The notes under the pieces were generated by a model, which searched no databases, had not been told where the DNA came from, and saw nothing but the letters and a program-made list of their open reading frames with translations. DNA of 64,000 nucleotides from Tethya wilhelma (Eukaryota > Porifera > Demospongiae > Tethyida > Tethyidae): the NCBI GenBank assembly GCA_964030475.1, contig CAXIPT010000007.1:5597792-5661791 (forward strand), in the 5' to 3' direction. Of the stretch, positions 1 through 11,429 are shown piece after piece. Every line of letters starts with the position of its first letter. The first letter of the stretch is position 1. The position numbers and the translations under genes were made by a program.

Positions 1-499
1 AGAAAAGGTACATTTCAAGAAGTATTTCTTTGTTCTAATGCAGCTTGCCAGCCATTAGCTGAGTGTGGAATGTGTTAAGATTTAAATTTTTACACTCATT
101 TGTGGCTAATTATATTAACTGTACTTTGTTTGTAACATTATGACATTATTCTCGGTAGCTAGCTATTGTCTATGTGACAGTGTGTGTGTGTGATGCGTGG
201 ATGTGTCAAGTTTCATTCCTATGAAATACCTTACAATCTTGGCTGATTGATTACACCTACCGAGTAAAACCAAGTTTGTAATCATATACATTGTTTCGTG
301 ATAGTAGGCAATAATATTATGTTGCATTCAACACACAATGAGAGAGAGTGTGTGATTTTGTGTGTGTCTAGCAACCAAAGCCTTTTTTAGGCTACTTGTA
401 ACTGCCTGGGTAGAGGTGACAATAGAGTAGCTAGGGGTCACAGGGGGGCAATGGCAAACAAACTAGTTGCATGCATCCCTTAAGTGTGCATGCAGGCAC

Positions 500-534
<35 letters not shown>

Positions 535-717
535 TTGCTGACTAGGTGCATGATTTTTGAAGGTTCTCTAAAAACTAATTTTCCTCCTTAGATTCACTAC
601 ACAACATTTCACCAAACAAATGACCTGAAAACACGCACACAACCACGTCGCGCGTGTGTGTTTGTGTCATTAACTATACATGTATATAATCTATATCTGT
701 TCCCTCCTCGGCTACAG
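1..717. other. Non-coding stretch at window edge
   Basis: I see no exon that fits the phase of the first recognised exon at 718. The stretch is AT-rich with a GT microsatellite at 504-533. It is probably intron of the membrane protein gene that ends at 1920. Confidence 0.5.
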
Positions 718-1920
718 ATGACACACAAACCAACCCCCCAGAAGCTGCCCTGCAGCCAACCAAGACTAGCACCACCAACACCACCAAGGCAGACAGTGAG
801 TCAATGTATGTATGTATGTATGTACTGTGGTACAACATGAGTGTGACTGCTGACTCAGCACAGTAGTTGTGATCACATGATCTGGTCACATGATTGGAAT
901 GCAAATCAGTATTCTTGTCAATCGGCCACCTAAGAAAAGGTGTACTCACGTCTTAATAATATTATACATACTTTGATTGAAACTTTAATAAAAATATAAT
1001 TTTCTTTAGTCTTCTGAAATACAAGTAATGCATCTAGCAGTCCATATAAGGATGTAGGAAAGGTACTTTTAAGTTTATTTTCACTTTCCTTCTTTCCTTA
1101 GAGTTGACTCCCAACCCTGGAGAGACCCTCCCAGCTAACACGTCGACACATCTTCTGGTGCAGGGAACACCTCTGCCATTAGCAGTGGAGGAGGGGGAAG
1201 AGACTGCTGATGAAGATGACCCTTATAGCAAGAGAAGAAACGCTCTCAAGATCGCAGTGCCTGTTCTTCTCTCTGTGGCATTCATTCTCATCATCAGTGC
1301 TGCCATTGTTGGTCTCTCTGCCTGCTTCTGTGAGAGAAACAGAAGGTGAGCGTGATCGTGTGATCAAGTGAACTGCTCTCTCTCTTGGTTTTTAGCTCTC
1401 GTAAAGGATGTTTTGTGTAGCTGATAAGTCACTGTATATTTGTATGTTCACTGTCTATTGCTTTCACTTTCAAGTATCCCAAATATGCTTGTATCAGATT
1501 AAGCTATTTCATCACACTCCCCAGTAGATTTGACAAACTTTTTTTAGAGGCACTAGCTAGCTAGGTTCTAATTATGGCACAGTAAATCTTTCAGGAGCTA
1601 GCTGATAAATTAAGGCAGGATTATATTTTCCTGAGCCAAAGCATCACATTTGGCTGTGTGTGTATTATGATACAAAATCATTTGTTTCAAAAAATTAATC
1701 TTATGTCATGGTGATTGTAACAGCTGGTCGTAACAAACTCCTTAGTCTTCCCAACCCTAAATTGTGGAATTATTTTCTTCTTGAGTCAAACCATGGCATA
1801 TACCTATGTGTGTGTATTATGATACAAGTCATTTGTTTTAATCTTGACACTCTTGAATGTAGGAGAATGAGAAGATTCTACAGATACAAGAGAATTCCTG
1901 AGACCATTGAGAAGACCTGA
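718..1920 (+). CDS. 3' end of a single-pass type I membrane protein gene (partial)
   Basis: Three terminal exons can be joined in phase: 718-795, 1102-1345 and 1863-1920, each with AG before and GT after where required. The first encodes a Thr/Asn/Pro-rich stretch (DTQTNPPEAALQPTKTS) typical of an extracellular stalk. The second continues with an extracellular acidic segment, then a hydrophobic transmembrane helix (IAVPVLLSVAFILIISAAIV) that ends in Cys residues and a basic stop-transfer patch (ERNRR). The third gives a short basic cytoplasmic tail ending RIPETIEKT. The topology (extracellular N-terminus, tail of about 25 residues inside) is inferred from the positive-inside rule. The ectodomain lies outside the window, so the family cannot be named; a receptor or adhesion protein is possible. 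Confidence 0.65.
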
Positions 1921-2679
1921 TCACACAGTGTAACACGTTTGATTTGATTTGATCCCATCGTCATGATTTCTTTTCACGATTTTATACATATATCACAAAA
2001 TTGTTTTGACATTTCATTAATTTTTGTATACAAAGTTACAAAAATAGCTACAGTGAATGTGCTAAAAATAGATTACACTCAACGACATCATCACTAATAT
2101 AGTTTTAATTAGTAGGGTGATGAAAGGAGTCTGTCGCACTAGGGGGAGGGGCCGGTGTGTACTGGGGGGAGGGATGGGGACTCTCCTTCAGTCCCCTCGG
2201 CCCAGATTGACTAAACTGCTGACTCAGCTCAAAGAGATTTAGTGTTGATAGGTGCTATGGATACACACAAAATTAAGGGCAAACAATTATATTGGGAGGC
2301 AAAATTTTAATTTTGTGCTGATATCAGGTCATAACTACAACTTAAATCGTACATCCAAAAATTATGGAATTTACATATTTATACATCTATCAGTTAATCA
2401 TTTGAGAAGTTAAGCATTATACCCTTTAAATAAGGAAATTGATGGTGAAAAAAAAAAAGCTTTTATGCTCCTTGATCAAAAATTATAAGGAAGGATGCTA
2501 GTATTTGACACAACTCAGGTGTAAGTGCCATCAAATTAATGGAATTGAAGGTTCCCTTCCAGGTTATCTAAGAGAGCTAGAGGCAGCCTGGGAAAGAAGC
2601 TAAGATGTATGTGTGAACTGGTACATATTAGATACATGGTACATTAGTGTGTACTGGTACATATTAAGTACATGGTACA
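1921..2679. other. Convergent intergenic spacer
   Basis: This separates the 3' ends of the membrane protein gene (+) and the coiled-coil gene (-). It is AT-rich, with an A-run near 2447-2457 and a G-rich patch near 2140-2180. I see no gene in it. Confidence 0.6.
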
Positions 2680-2887
2680 TTAGGATACATTGGTGTGTAT
2701 GGCTGGGAGCTTGAAAATGGAGGGAGGTTGGGAGATACGTGTTTCCCCAGAGCCTGGCGGGTGGAAGTAGCTGTGGGCGCGAGGCGTATAGACAAGGTTC
2801 TTTGTGCAAGGGGTCGGCATGAAGAGAGCAGGAAGGGAGACATCTTTGTATGTATGTATATATGTACAATTGTGTGGAACATGGTAG

Positions 2888-2958
<71 letters not shown>

Positions 2959-3500
2959 TGTGTGTGTGTATGCTATTACGTACCTTCAGTTGTTGTATCA
3001 ATGTCTGTCCTAAAGCCAGGAGCAAGCTTGTGTTGTGTCGCCAACTGTCTCTCACAGGTCTGACTCACCTAGCAACACATACCCAGATTCATCATTTACT
3101 ACATGTAGTTGTTAATTTAATTATAGGGGCATAATCTAATTACCTCAAGTTTGATCCTTTGAGTGAGCTCTTCCTGCTTACGAATGCTCTCATCAGCAAA
3201 CAACTCCAAACGTTCAAAAAACTGCAAAAATATAGTTGGGGGGTCAAGGAGATTTTCACACCCACCACTTACCCCCAGATGCCCCCCTAGTTCCCTGTAA
3301 TAAATATAGGCTTCTAGGCATACAGACAAACTTACATCCTGTGGAAGATCCTTCCCCCACTCTGGCAGTCCATAGGTAGTCTTAAGTTTATTCTTCTTAC
3401 GAGCCAAAAGGTTCTTAATTTCAGCAGCTGATCGCCCCTTTCTACCCTGCACATCATGAGAGAGAGAGAGAGACACAGAGAGAGAGAGAGAGAGACAGAN

Positions 3501-3545
<45 letters not shown>

Positions 3546-4587
3546 GTATAATACTATTATAAGGTGGTGTGCCTTATCATTATGGTGCACTTGATATAGA
3601 GTTGAGTTGCATGTGTGGCAACTAGCTATAGATAGTCTTAGATCATCATGAAGTGAATACCTTGCTCTGTTCAGCTTCAATCAGGGCTGTAGTAATGAAA
3701 TTGTGCGATTATGACAAAGATAATTCATACAGAAGGTGATGGTATAACTCATACCTTTCTCAAGTTCTTCAACTTGTTTGGCCTTTTCAGCTTTGATTCT
3801 TGAAAGACTCTTTGAAAGAGCTGCCAGACGTTTCCTGAAAGTGTATCACATACAAACCCAGTCAAATTAATTGGTAACTCTTTCACCCAGGCATCACCAT
3901 GCATGCGACTCCATAGTCTATTGACCTACTCATATTCAGTTTGTAGTTTCTTCATCTCCTCTGCATGTTTGAGAGTGATTTCCTCCATCTGTTCCTGAGT
4001 GAGTTTACCCTCTTCCTCGGCTGGTGCAGCTGGGACTGCTTCTTCTGGGAGGTCAAAGTTTATGGCAGAGACAGCTTGTGATTGGGTGTCTGGTATGAGG
4101 TGGTAGCCTAGCTCCGAGAGCAGTCTGTCAGTGAGCGTGTGTGTGATGTAAAAAGTGGTTTTTCTCTGTTTGAAACATTTAAGTCTCACTTACTCTGTCC
4201 ATGGAGCTGGGTCTGTACCACAGTGCATCTGTTGGTGTCTGTTACCATAGTAACAAGATAATAAATTTCAATACTTTGATTTTTTTGCTGTCAGGCTTAC
4301 TTTTGAACTTTGACCTTGTGACATACGATGGGAATTACAGGGATTTCCCCCTCATCTACCACTTCTTCGACCTTTGAACTGTTCACATTGAGTGGGTACT
4401 CTATGGGAAAGGCGTGGAGGTTGGTGCTAATCTCCTCCCACTTTATCTCAAACTCCTCCTCCTTTGACTGGGGCGGGACAATGATGGTTGGCTCCTCCTA
4501 TGATTAGTGATTAATTTGAATACATTATTGTCATTTACATACCGACAAATATGTACATACACACTCGATCATTCACACACACACATA

Positions 4588-4625
<38 letters not shown>

Positions 4626-7319
4626 GTCACAGTGAGCTCTTTCAGTGGTAGTGTCACATGAGCTGACATATCTCCCGCAAGGTTCCTTGGATAGATGGCT
4701 ACCACTAGCTTGGGAACAGACACAGAATCCAACGGCTTCTGACAGAGAGGAGGGAGGGACCGGGCGGAGTCTTGGGAGAGTTCAAAGTGGAAACTTTGGT
4801 TACTATATGTCGGAACGAGAAAGATGAAAATAGTTTTATTTTCTTGTGTTGAGACTAACAAACAAAGTACTGTATATGTACTAGAACTTGAATCAGATAA
4901 AGAGAATCTTAATCCTTACGTACGTTAGTAAGGTTCCAGGCTCTTGCTTGCTTGGAAAAGGTTGGCTTGAACAAAATTGATCTCCGAACGAAAAAGAGCA
5001 GCAAACTTCCTTGTCTGTGATGTGATGTGCCGACATGAAATGATTGAAATGATACAACTGTGTAAATTAATCATAACTGTACCTGCTAGCAGACCTTTGG
5101 GTCTGTACACTTGAAGCAGTAGGAAGCTGAAAATAGAAATTATAATGTTTCATGTATGCATATAAAATCAATATCATAATTAATGCATGCATCAGTGAAA
5201 CAAACTTGTATGACCTCATAATGACGTAATTGTGCATCTTACTTATCATAGTCAGGCTCTTCTGTTGATGTAGAAGCCTCTGCCGTCTCCACAGGGGGTG
5301 GAGCTAAAACCGGTGTTGCCACGGGAGACGTCACAAGCTGACCACCAAGACTTCCCATGTCAAATTCATCTCCATCCATGAACTGTACTCTCTAGAGAGA
5401 ATGAAAGATTTTATGGAATATATAATAGTATTTTAGTTTGAGGTTGCATCACGTCCAGTTAACTTCCATGCATACCACACAAACAAATGGATAGTCTCAT
5501 TCCCAGGCTCCTCCCTTGCATATACTTTCTTCGAAAATAAGGAGACATACACGAGGGAGGGAGGAACCTAGGAACGAGGGTAATAAATGAAGACTTTGCT
5601 TACTATATTACGATAGCTACTTGACGAACTTAAAACTTATACTTAAACTACGTACAAAAGATCAACTCTATTCTTACTCTACATTAACTTTGGCTATTAA
5701 ATTTTTCACTGCATGCATTATAATTATATGATTCACCTTTTGCGAGCTTCCTGACTTTCTACTTCGTGGGTCTCCATCATCTGAGTCACTGTTTGAATCA
5801 AACTCTCTCAGTTCATCCTCTTCACTGCCATCAAAGGGACTCTGAAAAAACAAACAACAACAACAAAAGAAGAGATCAGTGAAAGAATTATGCCCTTATT
5901 GCAGTCCATCAAGCTGTAGACCAGCCAGCTAGGCTGAAGAGCTATCCTTTGTTTGGAGGTCTCGTTGTAACTTATTCAGTCCACTCACTGTATATAGCAT
6001 GTGTCATGATCTTACATTTAATTGTCTCAGTTCATCATCAATGTCATCATCTTCTCCTTCAGATTCCTCAGAAGAATCAGACATGTAAGGATTGTACCTG
6101 CAACACATGATAGAATCGGTACATAATATTATAATGTGTGTGCATTAGCAAGAGTACATAATCAGGGAAGGGAAGTATGATTATGTACTCTTGGCATTAG
6201 ATTTTAAACATTAAACATTTGACCTTTCAGGAGGGAGGGACCTGGGTATGAGCATGCAGTGATACCATTTGCATGGTGAGTGTTTTTGTGATGGATACAG
6301 GTGGATCAAAGTTGTCAGTAGCCTCATGGTTGGTTACCTAGGTTACAACTAACCCGTCTTTCTCCATTTTTTTCTTGAGAGGTTCAATTCTGAATTTCCA
6401 GCGCCTTCCGTGACTTTTGACCTCCATGACCTTTGTAAACAGCCGCTCCCATTGGTTGAGTCTTCTCTCATGTTTAATTCTCTCTTCCTGCAAACAAACA
6501 AGCAAACAATAAAATGAACAAAAATTCAATTTTATAAACTCTGTGAGCTTATTACCTCAGCTGCCATCATTTCTATCTTCTTCAGTGCAATGTTGAGTCT
6601 TCTTTGCATGTTTTCATAGTCTGTCCGTATCTTCTTCAGACTTTCGGTCTTTTCCTCCCAGGGGGTTGAATGAAGACGCACCATCCTGGATAGCTCGTTG
6701 ACAGGTGTACAGAGCTCTGAATAGCTGTATAAAATTAATGTAACAGTCCGTGTATGCATCAGATGTGATCTGGTGAGGGAAATGACAGAGCTGCATGAAA
6801 GTGCTCTTGAGTGAGAGGATGACAATGCTGGTAGTGAGTGATAGGATGAAAGCACTGACAACTTAGTCATAAACCAAGCTTTTGTAATTTCTACTTTTCA
6901 TTTAGTTTCCAAATACCTTCTAAATAGTTTTGATGATATCAGGGTTAGATTGACCAAGAGCTTGGGTGGCAAGTTATGCTGAGACAAAAACACAAATACA
7001 TTGATCATTATCAAGATTCTAATTCTTATAAGCACACACACTTACTGTGAGGAGCTCATCCTTGAAGGAAAAGAACTGGTGAATATCGGTTGGTCCATGT
7101 CAGAAGCAAAAATTTTGAAAAGACGAAACAACATTTTATGAAGAGACATATTGCACAGTTACCAAAGGACTTATGGACTAAATCATAAGGACCTACCTCT
7201 TGCAAAGTGTTGTTGAGTGTCACCATGGAGGTGTAGACACTACCACACATCATCTCAAACATACCTGGGGCCTTACGCTCACTTGTATCTCCTGCATATG
7301 GAACATAATGATCATCCAT
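2680..7319 (-). CDS. Unrecognised 712-residue protein with coiled coils, acidic linker and beta-rich middle
   Basis: Twenty exons join in phase on the minus strand: 7319-7197, 7075-7046, 6978-6917, 6724-6556, 6487-6354, 6097-6016, 5841-5737, 5391-5243, 5126-5083, 5014-4924, 4802-4625, 4497-4301, 4238-4194, 4124-3930, 3834-3755, 3686-3661, 3446-3336, 3221-3144, 3059-2984, 2843-2680. Residues 1-72 begin MDDHYVPYAGDTSERKAPGM. Residues about 75-170 are charged and helical (TESLKKIRTDYENMQRR), probably coiled coil. About 175-235 is acidic (SDSSEESEGEDDDIDDE). About 285-470 alternates hydrophobic strands (PKLVVAIYPRNL), possibly a C2-like or Ig-like fold. About 510-635 is again coiled coil, and the end (VYTPRAHSYFHPPGSG) looks conserved. 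The start ATG faces METTL16. I do not recognise the family; a centrosomal or ciliary role is only a guess from the architecture. Confidence 0.72.
2890..2970. repeat. Compound (GT)n(GA)n(GT)n microsatellite
   Basis: Long GT run followed by GA and GT again, inside the last intron of the coiled-coil gene. Confidence 0.95.
3464..3540. repeat. (GA)n microsatellite with contig join at 3500
   Basis: On the gene strand this reads (CT)n and lies just upstream of the acceptor of the exon at 3446-3336, so it doubles as a pyrimidine tract. A single N at 3500 marks a gap of unknown size. Confidence 0.9.
4574..4624. repeat. (CA)n microsatellite acting as splice donor
   Basis: On the minus strand the intron starts directly with a GT run: the exon 4802-4625 ends ACG and the next bases are GTGTGTG. 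Confidence 0.85.
5494..5580. repeat. Short foldback element, family C
   Basis: The left arm has CATTCCCAGGCTCCTCCC and the right arm GAGGGAGGAACCTAGGAACG, an imperfect inverted repeat about 87 bp long within an intron. The same arms recur at 19495-19584 and 62289-62915. Confidence 0.7.
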
Positions 7320-7595
7320 TTATGCTAAGAATTCAAATGATGGTGGGAGAATTTTGAAGCCAAGGTGGCCTACCTTCACTTGCGTCTTGTTTTTTCTCGC
7401 TCATCTTTGTCTGTGCACTTCAAGTGAAGGTGCTAATAGAAAAGTTTGCCTTGGGCGGCGCTATGGTAATTTCACCACTAGCCCCACCCCCCATTTTCGC
7501 AAACAATTGATTGCAATGACCTTTTACCAACCACGTGGCCTGTTTAACGTAAACACAACGTCAAACAATGCTCAAGAAGACTGTAAAAGATCACA
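7320..7595. promoter_or_regulatory. Divergent promoter, coiled-coil gene / METTL16
   Basis: Only 276 bp separate the two start codons. The interval holds a perfect E-box CACGTG at 7532-7537 and a GC-box-like CCCCACCCCCC near 7481-7493. There is no clear TATA box. The + strand open frame through this interval is probably UTR and promoter, not protein. Confidence 0.6.
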
Positions 7596-8085
7596 ATGCA
7601 TCCTAGAAATCGCTACAATGTGAAACCAGACTTTGGCCAGCTAGCAGACTTCCGTCCATCACTAAGACCCTTTCTGATAGAGAAAAGGAGCAAGGCAAAA
7701 AGACCACCACAAGGAGACAAACCACCTCCAGATATTGCTCCTTTATCTTCCCCAGAACTACCTTCTTCTTCTTCTCCTTCTTCCGGTGCTCGCCAAAGTA
7801 AAGTGTTTCACTATTCTCTAGATTTCAGTGACCCAGCTGCACTGAGAGAGCTCACGTGTGCTGTCTTGGAGAGGGATTTTGATTTGAAACTGGAGCTTCC
7901 TCTGGATCGGCTCATACCAGCTGTCCCTCAGAGGTTGAACTACATTCACTGGATAGAGGACTTGCTGTGCTTGAGCAGCGAAGAGAGAGAGATTAACGAT
8001 AGTGATGATGGTAGGGACATACCCAAAGGAGATGCTATACTTGGCATTGATATTGGTACGTTGTATTGAACCCTCGATTGCACGC

Positions 8086-8147
<62 letters not shown>

Positions 8148-9364
8148 TACCCACAAAAGGAATATTGAAACAAGCTAGCTTAATTTCTCTGATTCTTTTT
8201 GCTATAGGTACTGGCACCTCTTGTATCTATCCTCTTCTTGGCTCAAGGATGAACAGCTGGAGGTTCCTAGCAACTGAGATTGACCCTGAGGCAGTGAAAT
8301 ACGCTTGGGAGAATGTGGAGAGAAATGGACTGAAAGATAAAATAGAAGGTCTGTTACTGCACATTATGATGAATAATATGGTACTTGTATGTATGTATAC
8401 TGTCATATTGTGTGGTAAAGGGTCAGCAAGCACAAAAGAAATAGGTTCAGCAGACTATTTTTTTCATATTTCGTTTGATTCCCATTCACTGGTACCTGCA
8501 TGGGACTTACTAGTAGGCAATACAAACGTGACCTTTGGATGGGGTCAAGTTAATGCATTCTTTCATTCTGCCATCACATTGCGTCTCCAACCAGCAAAGG
8601 AAAGAAGCCATCTTGAGATGAGACTTGTTAATGTTCACATCCACATTTCTCTAGCTGGTGTTGACTGATGAGACTTCCTTGATCATTTGTGTACAAAATA
8701 TTTTGTGTGTGAATGTAATCCAATCGCACTGTGTAGGCGTGTACCTTCTTTGTAGGGGAGGGGGGCAGCTGGTTGGACCTGCAGTGTGTTGCTAAGTTTT
8801 GTTCTTCATTTTAGATACTCTATTGACTGGTTTCTTAATTTGAGCGGCTGATAGACTGATGTTTATTCATAATTAATAATTATGTCTGAAGCTTTTCTTT
8901 TTGCTCTATAAACCCTTTTCTTTGGTAAAATAAAGCTTGCCAGTTGGCCTATCTCTATTCAAAGTTCGCTGGCACTTATACCTATTACCTAGCTGCTTTG
9001 CAGTCAGCTCAAAGAGATCTTTTGTATGCTATATTTACTCAGATACCATTAACAGTATCACTACTATCATGGTACTATTATTATTGCTATAATGATACCA
9101 TTTCATACAGTCAAACTGGTATCTGAAAGTACCACTCTGCTCGGAGCAGTGGACACTTCCAAGTATTACTCTTTTTGTATGTGCAATCCGCCATTTTTCA
9201 AAGACACTGAAGAAAGATTTGGTGGTTCCTCACGACAACCTGACCTTCGACCTCCTCCTAGTACCTTCAGTGTGGCTGCTACTTGTGAGGCTGTGACGGA
9301 GGGAGGGGAGGAGGGGTTTGTGAGGAGGCTCGTACAAGAGAGCCTCGTTTTGAATACACGAGTG

Positions 9365-9427
<63 letters not shown>

Positions 9428-9774
9428 NTAACTCTAATTCAAGATCTCCCCTTCATGGGCCATCGCTAGAAGAGCTGCAAAAGCAAACTGAAATAGAACT
9501 GGAAGCTCTTTCACCATCTTGCAAAGCTGAATTCAAGTGTTCATTAGTAACAGAGAGATCGATATCAGAAGAGCATTTCGGCCAAACAGACGCTAAAAAG
9601 AAAAGATCTGGAAAGTCAAAAAAGCTCAAAAAGGATTCTGTTAAGAGTAAAGATGCAGGTTCTGTTTGTTCTCTTGAGTTTGAGTGGATTTGTGGTGATG
9701 ATAGGGACTACCTCTATCAAATAGTGCAGTACTTCAGGAACAAAATAGAAGAGCTCAAAACATTTAATGACTGA
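7596..9774 (+). CDS. METTL16: METTL16, RNA N6-adenosine methyltransferase (one or more exons missing)
   Basis: Exons 7596-8055, 8208-8348 and 9111-9366 join in phase, and a last exon after the N at 9428 runs to the stop at 9774. The start MHPRNRYNVKPDF matches the METTL16 N-terminus; LIPAVPQRLNYIHWIEDLL, the SAM-binding GIDIGTGTSCIYPLLG and the catalytic NPPF motif (FCMCNPPFF, exon 3) follow. Family knowledge: METTL16 uses SAM to methylate adenosine in U6 snRNA and in MAT2A hairpins in the nucleus. Exon 3 ends inside an Arg codon where orthologues continue with RWYS; that part of the Rossmann domain is absent, and a GT repeat plus an N stand in its place, so it is a sequencing gap rather than a broken gene. 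The C-terminal exon has a Lys-rich linker and a block (WICGDDRDYLYQIVQYFRNK) like the end of the vertebrate-conserved region. Confidence 0.93.
8081..8148. repeat. (CA)n microsatellite in METTL16 intron 1
   Basis: About 32 CA units between exons 1 and 2. Confidence 0.95.
9367..9428. repeat. (GT)n microsatellite at METTL16 exon 3 donor, ending at a contig join
   Basis: The repeat begins at the exon boundary, so the donor GT is the first repeat unit. The N at 9428 is where the missing exon should lie. Confidence 0.9.
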
Positions 9775-9867
9775 AATGTTTTATACCTCTGGATCTTAAT
9801 TCATTATGTAATGTATGTACATAGCATTGTTTAACATGGTTCATGATATTTTCATAAAGTATCAGTA

Positions 9868-9873
9868 AATAAA
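9868..9873 (+). terminator. Poly(A) signal AATAAA for METTL16
   Basis: AATAAA lies 94 bp after the stop codon. No other gene ends on this strand nearby. Confidence 0.6.
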
Positions 9874-10040
9874 AATATAACTTGTTTGATTAAAAATCAC
9901 TTGCAAAAATATTGAAAAACTTGAGTTAAAGCTGTATATCTGTGTTCATTTTTGAGTCAATGCATGTACGTGTGTATGTATGTGTGTGTTGTGTGTGTGT
10001 GTGTATGTGTGTGTGCATGCAAGTATGTGTACATGTGCAC

Positions 10041-11429
10041 TCATAAATCAAAAGAAATGTCAAAAGTCACTGATTCTGTCGTGTCAATGCGATCTCTGAA
10101 CATGTCATCTTGAGAAGCATTCTTCGTGGCTTTAGCTGCACTAGACTTTGACTCAACCAACAGGTGTTTTTGCAACTCATGCACCATTGGTTGATGTCTC
10201 TCCTTCAAGGACTTGGTATACTCAAAATCACTTGTATCTGAAGACGTCCAGTCATCGAGGATTGCTCCACTGCTATGTCGAAGATGAGGCTCTCGTGGTT
10301 TCTTCGAAGAAGAACGCAGCTCGACTGAGTTTTTGTCTTCTCCCTCTTGGTTTGAAGCATGTCGTCGTGGTTCCATAAGTGGGATGATTTTAAGGCGGCG
10401 ATGATGTGATCCTACTTGAGAAGCAGGAGGAGGTGGGGGGACTCGTCTTGGTGTGGGTTCGTTAGGATTTGTACCATTCCTAGTTGGCGTGCTTTCTCCC
10501 TCGATGGTTTCTTTGTTGCTGTTGGAGACTTTATTTTTCGATTCCATTAGAGGAATGATTTGAACGTTGGGGGTATACGTCTGTGCCCGAGCTCTGGTTG
10601 ATTTTGTAGACAGTTTGTCACCACTACTGCTGTCTGTGTTTTGAGAGCTCTTATCAGGTGAGGATGCCGGGTTAGACATGGCTTTAGGGTTGGGCGAAGG
10701 ACTCCGACCATTGTTGTTATGTTGTATTTCTACTGATGTGCTTGAAGAAACTGCAGGCTGAGCTTTGCCGTTTTTAAAAACAACCATGGCTGAGGAAGAT
10801 CCCTTCTTTCCCTCTTGAGTGCTGTTGCTAATGCCATTCTTTGCCGATGGTGGCTCATTCACATGAGAAGGAGAGGGAGAGCTTGATGGAGATGGGCTGA
10901 TTTTTAGCGTTCTCCTTCGGGAAATTGTCGAAGATTTGCTCTTATTTGCTCTGTCCAAATCGTCCGAATGGCTGCCGTACTTTCTCTTCACATCCTCTGA
11001 ATTGGAGTCGATCTTATCCAGATTATCGTCCAGAGATTTCGAGAGTCTTCTTGACACAGGTCTTTGTTTGGTGGTATCATTCCTGGCAGCTGCACCCTCT
11101 AAATCGTGGGATGATTGGCGACCATTCTCTAGGGAAGGACGGGGAGATCTAGAAATAGTACCTACGCCATAATTTTGTGCAATAATCTTTTCTCGGCCAT
11201 CCAAAACTTGGTTGCCATTCTCTTCAGGATCAGGAGTGGCGTCTGCACTGTCATCCATCGATTTTGATTTCTTTGTCCAAATCACTGTTGGTCCTTCAGC
11301 TGTATTTGATACTGCTTTGGCCCTTTTCTTCTGCACTGCAGTCTTTGCTGGTGGATCACCATATTGGGTACCTTTTTGCCAATGGATTTGCACTAGTTGT
11401 ACCTCTTTGTTTTTTTTACGCCGAAACAT
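10041..11429 (-). CDS. Ser-rich, largely disordered 462-residue protein with a repeated IIPLME motif
   Basis: One uninterrupted frame from the ATG at 11429 (MFRRKKNKEVQLVQIHWQKG) to TGA at 10041-10043. I chose this start because the upstream in-frame extension crosses an acceptor-like CAG and an N at 11444; a further upstream coding exon is possible. Composition is rich in Ser, Asn, Lys and Pro, with no globular domain visible. Short motifs recur: VQIIPLMESK near residue 290 and LKIIPLMEPRR near 347, and KSMDDS and KSLDDN with Arg/Lys before them, which look like phosphosites. A Pro run (PPPPP, about residue 332) could bind SH3 or EVH1 domains. The C-terminus ends VTFDISFDL. The pattern suggests a scaffold or regulatory protein with short linear motifs. 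Family not recognised. Confidence 0.7.
   Translation of the reverse strand: MFRRKKNKEVQLVQIHWQKGTQYGDPPAKTAVQKKRAKAVSNTAEGPTVIWTKKSKSMDDSADATPDPEENGNQVLDGREKIIAQNYGVGTISRSPRPSLENGRQSSHDLEGAAARNDTTKQRPVSRRLSKSLDDNLDKIDSNSEDVKRKYGSHSDDLDRANKSKSSTISRRRTLKISPSPSSSPSPSHVNEPPSAKNGISNSTQEGKKGSSSAMVVFKNGKAQPAVSSSTSVEIQHNNNGRSPSPNPKAMSNPASSPDKSSQNTDSSSGDKLSTKSTRARAQTYTPNVQIIPLMESKNKVSNSNKETIEGESTPTRNGTNPNEPTPRRVPPPPPASQVGSHHRRLKIIPLMEPRRHASNQEGEDKNSVELRSSSKKPREPHLRHSSGAILDDWTSSDTSDFEYTKSLKERHQPMVHELQKHLLVESKSSAAKATKNASQDDMFRDRIDTTESVTFDISFDL

Noticed and set aside
7354..7623. + strand frame with a signal-peptide-like start
   Set aside because: It lies in the divergent promoter and overlaps the METTL16 start in another frame; no family match.
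8066..8668. 200-codon + strand frame
   Set aside because: It starts in a CA repeat and reads through METTL16 exon 2 into the following intron; only 8208-8348 is supported.
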